This document shows positions 26,818-36,400 of a stretch of 64,000 nucleotides of DNA, in pieces. Each line of letters opens with the position of its first letter. Position 1 is the first letter of the stretch. The position numbers were made by a program, and so were the translations under genes. Origin of the DNA: Leisingera aquaemixtae (GTDB taxonomy: Bacteria > Pseudomonadota > Alphaproteobacteria > Rhodobacterales > Rhodobacteraceae); NCBI RefSeq assembly GCF_019801145.1, contig NZ_JAHVJQ010000009.1, positions 168,335-232,334 on the forward strand. The letters run 5' to 3'. The notes beneath the pieces are model-generated. The model was not told the origin of the DNA. It worked only from the letters and a program-made list of their open reading frames with translations, and ran no database searches.

Positions 26818-27579
26818 ATGCTTTTGGAAGAACTTTCGACGTTTATCGACGAGTTGCCAATTCCACCGTCGATAAAAACAACTGAGGCCTTGGGGGCCGC
26901 CGAAACGACTCCTTCGATAGATACAAATAATCTGCCGCAAGGGATCGTGAGTGGTTCAACTATGATTGGGTTCGAGCCGAACCTGTCTGAAGAACTCCGA
27001 TCAAGCGTTGCCTTATGCCTTACCGCTGCGCAAAAAGTGGCCAATACTGACAGCGTAGCGTCATCGCCTGACCTTTGGGTCCAACGTCATCAGATGGTTC
27101 TCGAAGGCTTAAACTGGGTAACCACAGCTGGCGGCGACGTCTACACTGAACGCAGTGTTTCAAACATAGCTGTTCACAAGGCAATCATTCCCTTTCTCAC
27201 CGCCGCGTTTGGACCTTCAGCAAAAGCTGCTTCGCTGATTATCACTGCAATTGAGCAACTACAGAAGATTGAAGAAGACAAACCGTGGATTACGCTTTTT
27301 GAAAGGGAAAGCCGACGCTTTGACATCTCAGAGTTTCGTTTCGCAACTGCCGGGATGGAAAGCGGGAACGTCGTTCTGAGGTTCGCCGCTGCAAGGTTTC
27401 TCGCCAAGCAGGAAAGACTTCAAATCCTGTTTTTCAAGAAGAACGACATCGATGTACGCTTCAAGCTCGCCAGTCGGACGATGACAGCTAATCCCGATTT
27501 ATTGGAGTCGATGAATGTCAAACTCAAGTCCAAGCTTGAGGGCGCAACAGATGACTTCATTTCATCATTGGATTTTTGA
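26818..27579 (+). CDS. Four-gene operon, gene 1: hypothetical protein
   Basis: 253 residues from the ATG at 26818, preceded by CAGGGGGTC at good ribosome-site spacing. No family is recognised. The N-terminal 55 residues look disordered; then come helices (LSEELRSSVALCLTAAQKVA, AIIPFLTAAFGPSAKAASLIITAIEQLQKI) and a beta-rich part (ESRRFDISEFRFATAG...NVVLRFAAARFLAKQERLQILFFKKNDIDVRF). No signal peptide or membrane segment is seen. It is the first gene of an operon continuing to 37174; a small cytoplasmic accessory, chaperone or immunity-like role is possible but not shown. Confidence 0.7.
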   Translation: MLLEELSTFIDELPIPPSIKTTEALGAAETTPSIDTNNLPQGIVSGSTMIGFEPNLSEELRSSVALCLTAAQKVANTDSVASSPDLWVQRHQMVLEGLNWVTTAGGDVYTERSVSNIAVHKAIIPFLTAAFGPSAKAASLIITAIEQLQKIEEDKPWITLFERESRRFDISEFRFATAGMESGNVVLRFAAARFLAKQERLQILFFKKNDIDVRFKLASRTMTANPDLLESMNVKLKSKLEGATDDFISSLDF

Positions 27580-27611
27580 AGACAGAAAATTCGGGTTGGG
27601 GAGACGCGGCA

Positions 27612-30600
27612 ATGGAACGAATGAATGACGAACAGATTGAGCGCCATCTCTTCGAGGGAACAAATAAATCGGAGCTTCGGGAACTTTTGGGATCTGAGGT
27701 CTATGATTCGCTTCGTGTCGAGGCGGTCCCGCCAAAAAGCCATGACGGCGATCTGACTCAAGAAATTTTTGGGTTTGGCACAGGAAACAAACCGAACGTA
27801 TACATTCTACCGGGAATAATGGGGTCAAAACTTTCTGCCCGGGTCGGCGGTAATGATGATCTGATTTGGTTTGATCCGGTGGACATCGGACGCGGTGGCG
27901 TTGCCCGGTTGGAGTTTGGCAAGGAGCCCGATCCAGTGGTGGCCAGCGGAACGTTCTGGGCGGCATACGGAACCCTACGACTAAGGCTACGAGTGCGTGG
28001 TTACTCCGTTAAGTTTCTGCCATACGATTGGCGCAAGTCTATCTCCGATATCGCGGATGAGCTTAGGTCGAAGGTCGAAGGCAACGAAGACCACGGCGCC
28101 GTTTTGGTTGCACACTCCATGGGTGGGTTGGTCGCAAGGCAAATTGCAGCTTTGGACACAGACGAAGTAGTCAAACGGGTCGTGACAATCGGCACACCAA
28201 ATTTTGGTTCATACTCACCTGTCCAAGTGTTTCGTGTGGCCAGCGACATGCTCAACAAGATTGGCTGGTTGGACCAAAAGCACACACCAAGCGATATCGC
28301 CAAAAAGTACCTGCGACATTTCCCAGGATTGGTCGAAATGATGCCCGACCCGTCAAAGCGCCCTTCAGAGCTTTATTACGACGCATCCTACTGGCCTAAC
28401 GGAGGCGCAAGGCCAAACAAGAGCACACTCGAGTCTGCACTTGCAGCTAAGTCCAAATTGCCTACTCCGGACTACCGATTTCATCAGATCATAGGATTCG
28501 GCCAAGAGACCGCAGTGGCGGCCGACAATAACGGGTCAGAGCTAACGTATTCATATTCGAATCGAGGCGATGGCACCGTGCCTGTCGATTTGGCGCAAGT
28601 CAAACACGTCCCACAGTACTTCGTCGAAGACACGCACGCGGGCATGTTGAACCGCCAGGATGTCGCAAGAGCCGTCGATGATCTCATAGCAAACGGCGAG
28701 ACAAATGTCATATCCAGTACCGCACCATCTACACTGATTGAGGCAGAAACATTCTCAGTCAGCAGATCAGACAAAGAAATCCGAGACGCCAATAGAACGG
28801 CTCAACGCCCCGAAGACCCAGATGCGTTGGAGATCCTGTCAGAATATCTGCCGAAGCCTACACCGCAACCGAAAGGAAACGATCAAGACAGAACGACGGG
28901 TGGCGCGAGAGGAACGGAAATGGCGGACATGTTCAAAAAAATTGGCGGCTATCCACTCACTGTACTCTTGCAAGCCAGCGCCACCTGGCGTGGCGAACCT
29001 GAGACGACAATTTTTGAAACTACCGGACGACACGTACGCGAGACTGAAACTCGGATGCAGAAGTACGCCGAGCGCAAGTTACAACAGCTTCGCTCCATCG
29101 TGGAAGAAGCACCGCTAGAGCGCGTTTTACCTGAACGGTTGCAAAAGATCGTCGCGGATTCTGAAGAAAACCATTTTGGAGCCATCAACTCTCTTTTGAA
29201 CGAGCGTGTTATGGGTGAAGCGGAGGAATTCCTGTCTGTACTCTATCTCAAGCGCGCGCCTATCGTATCGAGATCGGTTGGCCGCGTTGTTCGAAGGGTC
29301 TCGGGAATTGGCTTTGGAACAGGATTTCTCGTTGCGCCCGGTGTTTTGATGACAAACCACCATGTGCTTCCAAACAGCAGTTCGGCCCGAACCGCCGCAA
29401 TCCAGTTCGATTTTGAACTCAACTTTCGCAATCGAGAAATGGCCCCGGAACAATTTGAGCTGTTGCCGGACAAACTGTTCTACGCTGACAAAGCACTGGA
29501 TTTCGCCGTTGTGGCTGTCGAGCCTGTGAGCTCAAAGAGTGGTCGCCCCCTAGACGACTTCGGATACCTTCCGCTTGATGGAGGAGAGGGAAAGATCACG
29601 ATTGGTAAGCCAGTCAATATCATTCAACACCCGAACGCGGAACAAAAACAAGCTGTGTTCCGGAATGCTGAACTGAAGGACTTGCCGGCCAACGCACTCG
29701 ACGCAAACGCACAATTCACAAGTTCTCCTTCAGATGTGGCGGCACATTATGTCGCCGATACCAAACCTGGTGCATCTGGCTCGCCTGTGTTTTCAGATGC
29801 TTGGGAGGTCATTGCTCTGCATCATAGCGCAGTAGCGATCATCAAGGATGGCAAATTCCGGATGAAGGATCAGTCTTTCCGCCATCCAAACGATATTACG
29901 GATGATGACGAGGTAGACTGGCAAGCGAATGAAGGAATTCGAATTTCGCGAATTACAAAGCACCTCGAAGACTTACTTACAAAGAGTTCTCCCCTCCTCT
30001 CGCGGTCCGAAATTGACTTGGTTCAGCTTATATTACGTGTTGGTAGACAGGCGAAACAATGCGGGCACTTCGTACGCCCGATGCCGTACCCAGTTCTGAC
30101 TCAATTCGAAAACGAGCCTGTTTCAAGTGAAACTGGCAACGGTGCTGCGCAGACGGCGCCAGAGAGCGAAGCTCTCAAAGCCAAAGCCCTCGAACTTGAG
30201 GGCTTGCTCGATCGAGTAAAGAAAGCGATTGCCAGAATTGGCGGTGCCAACAGAGCGATGTCCCCAACAGGGTGGGACGGTGCAATGTCAGTTGATGGAT
30301 CCGGGGTGGCACACGGTTCTAATGGATTGGTGATTTCTTACAGAGGCGATGCAAACTCGCCCTATGGGAAGAGTGCAACTCAGAACCAGCGTCCATTCAA
30401 TTCGATCGTTCTGCACCACAATTCGCCGACACATTCCACAAACTGGCTGATCAACTACCAAATCGATGGCGATATGGCACGTGGCGGACACTTCGGCTAC
30501 CACTTCTACATCGATCCAAATGGGGAGATTTTCCAAGGCGCGCCACTCACGAAACGCACCAACCATGTTAAGCGGCCCAATCACGCCAAACGCAAAGCAT

Positions 30601-31517
30601 TCGGTCGCATCGCCAGCAACAACGGCTCCATCGGTGTCACTTGTGTAAAAGCCGGGCCTCACTATAGTCCCACTCATGCGCAGATTGCGGCTCAAGACGC
30701 ACTGGTGACTGCGCTGGCTGCTGCGTACGATATTCCCTTGTCCAATGTGTTTGGCCACGGCGAAATCCAGAGCGACCGAGATCATCGCGAAGGCGCTTCG
30801 CAGGCATCCAAGTTTCGGGGATCAGGCAACGCATTCTCTAGCAACGAAGCATTCAGACCAGACGATGATTTGGACGATTCCGCATTGGAAATGGATCTCT
30901 ACCCACGTCCCTCAGCCGACGACGGTTACGAAGGTGCTGCACGTAAGATCGATTGGGAGGATGATGATGACTTGTCGAAAGAAGCGATACCCAAAAACGT
31001 CAGCGCCATCCAACCGCCTGCAAACTTTTCTGTTGGCGCAGAGTCACTCTCAACAAGCTTAGTCTACTCAAATGCTGGTGCCATTCGTAACAAACCCTGC
31101 ACAGCTAACCTCGAAGCTCGGTTGGTACAAGCCGTAGAGGCTGTGTACGGCCCTGGCTACAAAATTAGCATTTACAGCGGGGGCCAGGATCGGAAAGGCC
31201 ATGGCAATAAACGTACCGGGAGTATCCGACACGACGACTATGGGCAAGGTGGCCGAGCCGCGGACATCTATCTGCATGACGCTTCCGGAGCACAGGTAAC
31301 CGGGATCAACCTAGCTAAGCTAGGGCAGTACTGGCTGGCGGTCGGATATGGCTGTGTTGGACACGAAATGGGTGGAGGAGGCATACATCTAGACGAATGG
31401 GTTCCACCGCCTCAGGGTGGTGGAAGGTTCTGGACATATCGCGCAAGCGATGCACAACCTTGGGGTGCTCAGGCTCGATCGATGTTGGCGAGGGGTGCAA
31501 ACGGGATCTATCCCTAA
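27612..31517 (+). CDS. Four-gene operon, gene 2: lipase-protease-amidase-peptidase fusion
   Basis: 1301 residues from the ATG at 27612, which has GGGGAGA eight bases upstream. A TTG at 27576 overlapping the previous stop is possible. Four hydrolase modules can be read in order. (1) LCAT-like alpha/beta hydrolase, residues about 50-355: HSMGG with Ser169, GDGTVP with Asp320, and DTHAGM with His342. (2) Trypsin-like protease, about 560-760: TNHHV with His584, LDFAVVAVE with Asp630, GASGSPV with Ser722. (3) Amidase_2/PGRP-like domain, about 920-1060: LHHN (His935/936), FGHGEIQSDRDHREG (His1049). (4) M15-like zinc peptidase, about 1170-1290: RHDDYGQGGRAADIYL and GGIHLDEW. There is no signal peptide. 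The parts together could cut lipid, protein and peptidoglycan. All triad residues appear intact. The combined architecture is not one I know. Confidence 0.85.
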   Translation: MERMNDEQIERHLFEGTNKSELRELLGSEVYDSLRVEAVPPKSHDGDLTQEIFGFGTGNKPNVYILPGIMGSKLSARVGGNDDLIWFDPVDIGRGGVARLEFGKEPDPVVASGTFWAAYGTLRLRLRVRGYSVKFLPYDWRKSISDIADELRSKVEGNEDHGAVLVAHSMGGLVARQIAALDTDEVVKRVVTIGTPNFGSYSPVQVFRVASDMLNKIGWLDQKHTPSDIAKKYLRHFPGLVEMMPDPSKRPSELYYDASYWPNGGARPNKSTLESALAAKSKLPTPDYRFHQIIGFGQETAVAADNNGSELTYSYSNRGDGTVPVDLAQVKHVPQYFVEDTHAGMLNRQDVARAVDDLIANGETNVISSTAPSTLIEAETFSVSRSDKEIRDANRTAQRPEDPDALEILSEYLPKPTPQPKGNDQDRTTGGARGTEMADMFKKIGGYPLTVLLQASATWRGEPETTIFETTGRHVRETETRMQKYAERKLQQLRSIVEEAPLERVLPERLQKIVADSEENHFGAINSLLNERVMGEAEEFLSVLYLKRAPIVSRSVGRVVRRVSGIGFGTGFLVAPGVLMTNHHVLPNSSSARTAAIQFDFELNFRNREMAPEQFELLPDKLFYADKALDFAVVAVEPVSSKSGRPLDDFGYLPLDGGEGKITIGKPVNIIQHPNAEQKQAVFRNAELKDLPANALDANAQFTSSPSDVAAHYVADTKPGASGSPVFSDAWEVIALHHSAVAIIKDGKFRMKDQSFRHPNDITDDDEVDWQANEGIRISRITKHLEDLLTKSSPLLSRSEIDLVQLILRVGRQAKQCGHFVRPMPYPVLTQFENEPVSSETGNGAAQTAPESEALKAKALELEGLLDRVKKAIARIGGANRAMSPTGWDGAMSVDGSGVAHGSNGLVISYRGDANSPYGKSATQNQRPFNSIVLHHNSPTHSTNWLINYQIDGDMARGGHFGYHFYIDPNGEIFQGAPLTKRTNHVKRPNHAKRKAFGRIASNNGSIGVTCVKAGPHYSPTHAQIAAQDALVTALAAAYDIPLSNVFGHGEIQSDRDHREGASQASKFRGSGNAFSSNEAFRPDDDLDDSALEMDLYPRPSADDGYEGAARKIDWEDDDDLSKEAIPKNVSAIQPPANFSVGAESLSTSLVYSNAGAIRNKPCTANLEARLVQAVEAVYGPGYKISIYSGGQDRKGHGNKRTGSIRHDDYGQGGRAADIYLHDASGAQVTGINLAKLGQYWLAVGYGCVGHEMGGGGIHLDEWVPPPQGGGRFWTYRASDAQPWGAQARSMLARGANGIYP

Positions 31518-31596
31518 AAATGAGCTACGGAGCGCCAATTTACCTAACTGCTTGTATGACAAAATCTACAACTGCATGAACTACGAGTAACCTGTG

Positions 31597-33468
31597 ATGG
31601 AAGCCAATATCGACGAACACATAGAAGCACTTGAGGCTTCGCTCAGTGAGAAATTCGACACAGGGTTTCAAAAACACCTCGCCAATTACGTTGAGAGCGC
31701 TCAAAACAGGAGTGGCAAGCTTATTGAGCAGGAGCTAGAGACGACAAAAAAAAGAGTGGAAGAACGCTTAGGTGACATCCAGGAAGCAATCCAGCATTGG
31801 AAAACGTTAACTACAAGAGTTCTCGATCACCTTTCTGGTTCGGAGGTTTGGCCTGAAAGTAGAAAACGTTCTGAGGAGGTCACATCAAGATTACCCAAAG
31901 ATATACTACTCTTGGTCGAGCGATCCTCGCAAATCTGCACATCCCTCTATCTCAACGCGTTCAATCCGGATGACTTAGAATCGCAAAGAGCAGAGATATT
32001 GCAACTCTGCGTCCCGGCGGTTGAAATTGTGTATCGCCGAAAAATACCTATCAACAGCGGCGATGTCTTAGGATCCAGACTAAAAGAGCTGTCGCATAGG
32101 CTGTCTCAGATCAAAGTTGACACGGACAAGACTGAAACAGACACCGATTTCCAACGGCTAAGGAGCATTGACGATGCCTTCGAGAGAAACAGAGCTAGAA
32201 GGCACAAAATCGGGCCAGAAGATTACTTAACTCTGAGCCCCAATCACAATTCAGAAAACCTAAACAGTCATACCTACAACACTTTACCCCGGCATGCAAA
32301 GGGTGAGTTGGATGGATTCTTACATGATGTTTTTCGCGGCCAAGGGGAACAAAACGGGCCACTTGAACTAAGACGGAACTGGGAAGGCCGTGATTTTCTT
32401 GTAAAGACGTTTGCAAGCTTCGCACTCCGAAACACTGACATTTCGGAGCCCTTTTTTGACCAATTCCAAGACTTGAAAGAAGCTGCTAAACGCGCATGCA
32501 GAATCTCTGACGAAGAAATTCTGTCGGCTCACCGAAGCCACATCAACAAAGTTGAATTGCTTTTTGATAACTTGAAATCCGGCGGCCTAAATAGGCTCTC
32601 AGAGATCTTTTCGAGCCGTAATGCAAGAGATATCAACGACATTAGAGATGCCGACTTCTTTCGTGGTATCGCGCGCCTCAAGAATTCGCTGATCGCCACC
32701 AGCAGAGAGCAATGGATCGATACTCAGGAAAACCTTGTGGAGGGACTGCAAGAAGACAATTCCTCACCCGATCAACAAGACTACTCTTTAGTGATCAAGG
32801 AAATAGAGAGTAAAGGCGCCACCTTTCTTGAAAATATTCCGAGCACTGTCGATAGGTGGATTTCAAACAGATTTTCGGAAGTGGCCGAGGAACTATCATC
32901 GCGGCATGAGGAGGCGGCAGCCAAGTATGAGCGAGGCCTTACGGTTCTGAGCGAGTCTTTGGACACAGGCACCAGCCTATCCAGCATTGAAAGTGAAGCG
33001 ACCAGGGAAACAGAGACACGATATGCCTCAATTGAGAGGCACATCGAAAGGCGGGATGAACAGCTTCGTTCAAAACTCCTATTTCTTTATCGCGACATAT
33101 CGCTTGAGGTAGTGATCCCGCAATGGCGAACCTTTGGCATCCTAACGAAACCAGAGCTACTCTACTACCTTCTAAAGGTCGATCTAAGAAGGGCAAGGGA
33201 TCATGGTGTGACCACCGACGACCTTTCGAACAATCGACAGAAACTTTCTGCTATGAGTGAATTGGTATCCTTGGGGTGTGCCGCACGCGTCATAAATGGT
33301 ATGGGAGAGACTATTTTCTTTGCGGATGACCTACTGGAACATTTGGATGACATGTCACTAAGAGAAATGGGTGATGGGAGCACTAAGACTTTCAGTTTAG
33401 AAAGTTCTTTTGACGTCTTGGAACGGCGCCAGATACCGGCAATAACCGATAGAAAAGTGCGCAATTGA
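31597..33468 (+). CDS. Four-gene operon, gene 3: coiled-coil protein
   Basis: 623 residues from the ATG at 31597 (a GTG at 31594 is in frame). It is almost entirely helical and charged, with long heptad-like runs (LIEQELETTKKRVEERLGDIQEAIQHWKTL; SEVAEELSSRHEEAAAKYERGLTVLSESLD). There is no membrane segment or signal peptide. The last 120 residues look like a compact mixed domain (GILTKPELLYYLLKVDLRRARDHGVTTDDL...LVSLGCAARV), possibly a winged helix. No family is recognised. It ends one base before gene 4, so the pair is tightly coupled. A scaffold or adaptor joining the hydrolase to the membrane protein is a reasonable guess. Confidence 0.7.
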   Translation: MEANIDEHIEALEASLSEKFDTGFQKHLANYVESAQNRSGKLIEQELETTKKRVEERLGDIQEAIQHWKTLTTRVLDHLSGSEVWPESRKRSEEVTSRLPKDILLLVERSSQICTSLYLNAFNPDDLESQRAEILQLCVPAVEIVYRRKIPINSGDVLGSRLKELSHRLSQIKVDTDKTETDTDFQRLRSIDDAFERNRARRHKIGPEDYLTLSPNHNSENLNSHTYNTLPRHAKGELDGFLHDVFRGQGEQNGPLELRRNWEGRDFLVKTFASFALRNTDISEPFFDQFQDLKEAAKRACRISDEEILSAHRSHINKVELLFDNLKSGGLNRLSEIFSSRNARDINDIRDADFFRGIARLKNSLIATSREQWIDTQENLVEGLQEDNSSPDQQDYSLVIKEIESKGATFLENIPSTVDRWISNRFSEVAEELSSRHEEAAAKYERGLTVLSESLDTGTSLSSIESEATRETETRYASIERHIERRDEQLRSKLLFLYRDISLEVVIPQWRTFGILTKPELLYYLLKVDLRRARDHGVTTDDLSNNRQKLSAMSELVSLGCAARVINGMGETIFFADDLLEHLDDMSLREMGDGSTKTFSLESSFDVLERRQIPAITDRKVRN

Positions 33469-33469
33469 G

Positions 33470-36400
33470 ATGGTTGTTTTCGAGTATATCGACTGGACGC
33501 AGCGTGTCAGCACTCAGAGGATTTCCTCGGTTAGGTTGGAGCTTGGTGCGAGCCAAACCGAAATAGACCTCACCAAAATCCTGAACGACTTTACCATGCA
33601 GGTGACGGGTCTGCCGTCGAGGCCCGACATTTGGCCGGAACCAAATACCAGCATGTCTGGTTTTGGGATGGTTTTTTCTTATTTGCATGGTCAGGATCGA
33701 ACGATCGATATTGCGCTGAGCAGCCTTGGCGTACTGGCCATCTCATTTGCTGACGCAACCGTCCAGGATCATGATGCCGAAACTGCGGCTCGTCGTATCG
33801 ATAACTACTCAGTTGTTGTGTCACACCTGATTAGACGGTGCCTAGGAGAGCAGATTAACTCGCGTGAAATTCAATATCGCGGAGGGGCGTCGGCTAGCAG
33901 CACCAAAGGTTACCACGTTCATCGAACGGATGCACTACCCATCCCACTTCATGAGCGGAGTTTGGGTAGTCCTGACAATAGGGCTTCAACCTTATTGTAC
34001 CGAAATACACTGCCTAGTCGTAAAGTGCGGCAAGACCGAAACGCGGAGGCAAGATCGACAGTCTCTAACGCGTTAGTTGCGCTCACACAGCGCAGGCTTC
34101 GCCTTCGTGACAAGGTGATTGCTGCTGTAGAACGCTACTCTGAAAGTTATGCCGATTCCTTTGCGACAGCAGGTCTTTATTCCAACTTGGTTACTTCGTC
34201 GCTTGCGCTATGCGGAATACTCTTAGGCATCCTATTTTCCGACACTCTGTTTGGAAATCTTGGGTCTGTTGAGACACGCTTTCTACAGTTTGTTGACGTG
34301 CGCACTGTTGCCTTATGTTTGGTACTATTTTTGTGGTGGCTCCCATTATTTGTGAGGTGGCTCTCACTTTTTCTCAAGAGAAAGGAAGTACAGAGCCCAG
34401 AACGAGGCATCATTGGGACCAGGCTCTTTTGGGGAGCCGCGGTAACGACAGGATTCATTTTTTCAGCCTTTTTAGCCTTTAACCATTTAGACTACATAGA
34501 AAATCTAATAAAAGAAGACCGTCCGTCTCCACGATTTCAAGTAGTGTTCATTTTCGGTTTTGCTCTGTGGTGCTCCGCAGCACTCTTGTTTCGCTCGACT
34601 CTGCAATTATTTGAGCAGACGGGCAGAAGCGACTACCCAAAAAAAAGTCGAAGTAAGTTTGCCTTACCTCGGTTAGTTGTGATTTTGATGGGGTTCTCCT
34701 TAGGGGTAACTCTACCCGGCCTAGTCGGGACGCCGCTATTTCCAGGCCATTCACCAGAACTTTCGCGTTACGAAGCAGCAGCCTTAGGATACTGCTTTTT
34801 GATTATTGTTTTGGTACTGTTTTGGACCGTCACAGCATTCCAAACGGAGGCCGAGAAGTGGCATCAGCTCACAACGAATGATCAAGTAATTACACCTAGT
34901 CTAAGTGTTGACGATCTGGTTACAAGTCCAAGGGTCGATCAAGCACGTAAACAAGCCGTACTTAGTTTGACTCTCGCTCCAGTTCTATTGCTGGGAATCG
35001 CATTGTCTTTGGCTTTGTTCAATTTTTTCGACTATAGCGGGAGCAACCTTCGATCAGGAGCAGTGACCTACAAGGGGATTGCTGAGAAGATTGGCTGGGG
35101 TCTGCCGGTCCTTTGCGTGGGGATATTGGCGGAGTTGATGTCCCGCTTCGCCAACAGTGGTTCTCTCACATTGATCCACGACGTTACTCTGTCGAGGCTA
35201 AACCGAATTAAGGACCTAGTCGCAGCAGACAAAGAACTGATCGCTCGGCTGAAGGCTGACGAGAGCCTCAGCGGCAATGCTACCTTTATGAGGGAGCTTG
35301 AAGCATCACCCGAAATAGATCAGGCTACGAAACTTGTTGACCCGCAGATTACCAAGATTTCTTCTTTGAAGGAGGCCGTCAAATCGAGCTATCTACGAAG
35401 GAGTGCAGTAATAGCTGCTAGTGTATTTGCCGTCCTCCAAATTCCAGCAATTCGTCAACTAGAACCAGATGGAACCGAGAGTTCTGGAGGCACGACAACA
35501 GTTGCACTTAGCTTTGTTGACGACAAAGGAAATCTGGTTGCGTCGGGAACGCTACCCGTAGAGGGCGGAATCGCTAAATTACCAGTACAGCTTCCAACCC
35601 AAGGTGTACCGGCAACTACTGATCTGCGGCTTTCAACATCTGATCCAGGCCAAGAACCGATCGTGCTTGAGATCAGTGGTGATGATCCAACCGTGGACCT
35701 TACAATCAATGTACCTACACCGACGGCAACTGTCGCCGTAAGCGTCGCAGACAGCGATGGAAACCTAAAATCTGTCGGCTTGCCTTCAGATAATGGAGTC
35801 GCGGAACTGCCAATGCAGCTTCCATCTCAGGCTCTAGAGATCACCACAGCTGGAGGTGGTCTTAGTCTAAGAGAGGTCGAGGGTCATCTGACCTTATCGG
35901 TGCCAGAACGTACACTCAATGTTCTTGGTCCATTTCCTGAGCGTCCGGAAGCTGCCGAGGGCGATGAGATCAATTTGGTCGTGATTGAACCCAAGATGCA
36001 CATCTCGACGCCAGACCAGGAACCGATCACGCTTGCGGTCAGTGAAGATGATCCAACCGTGGACCTTGAAATCAATCTGCCAGAGCCGACGGCAACCGTC
36101 GCCATAAGCGTCGTAGACAGCGATGGAAACCAAAAGTCTGTCGACCTGCCCTCGGAAAACGGAGTTGCGGAGCTGCCTTTGACGCTCCCGGCCCAAACCT
36201 TAGAAATTGTCTCATCGGAAGGCGATTTCAGTCTTCAAAAGGATGAACGACAGCTGACCCTGCTGGCTCCAGAGCGCACACTCAATGTTCTCGGTCCATT
36301 TTCAGAGCGTCCCGTCGACTCCGAAGGAGACGAGATCAACTTGGTCGTGATTGAACCCGAGATACAGATCTCGACGCCAGACCAAACACCGATCACACTT

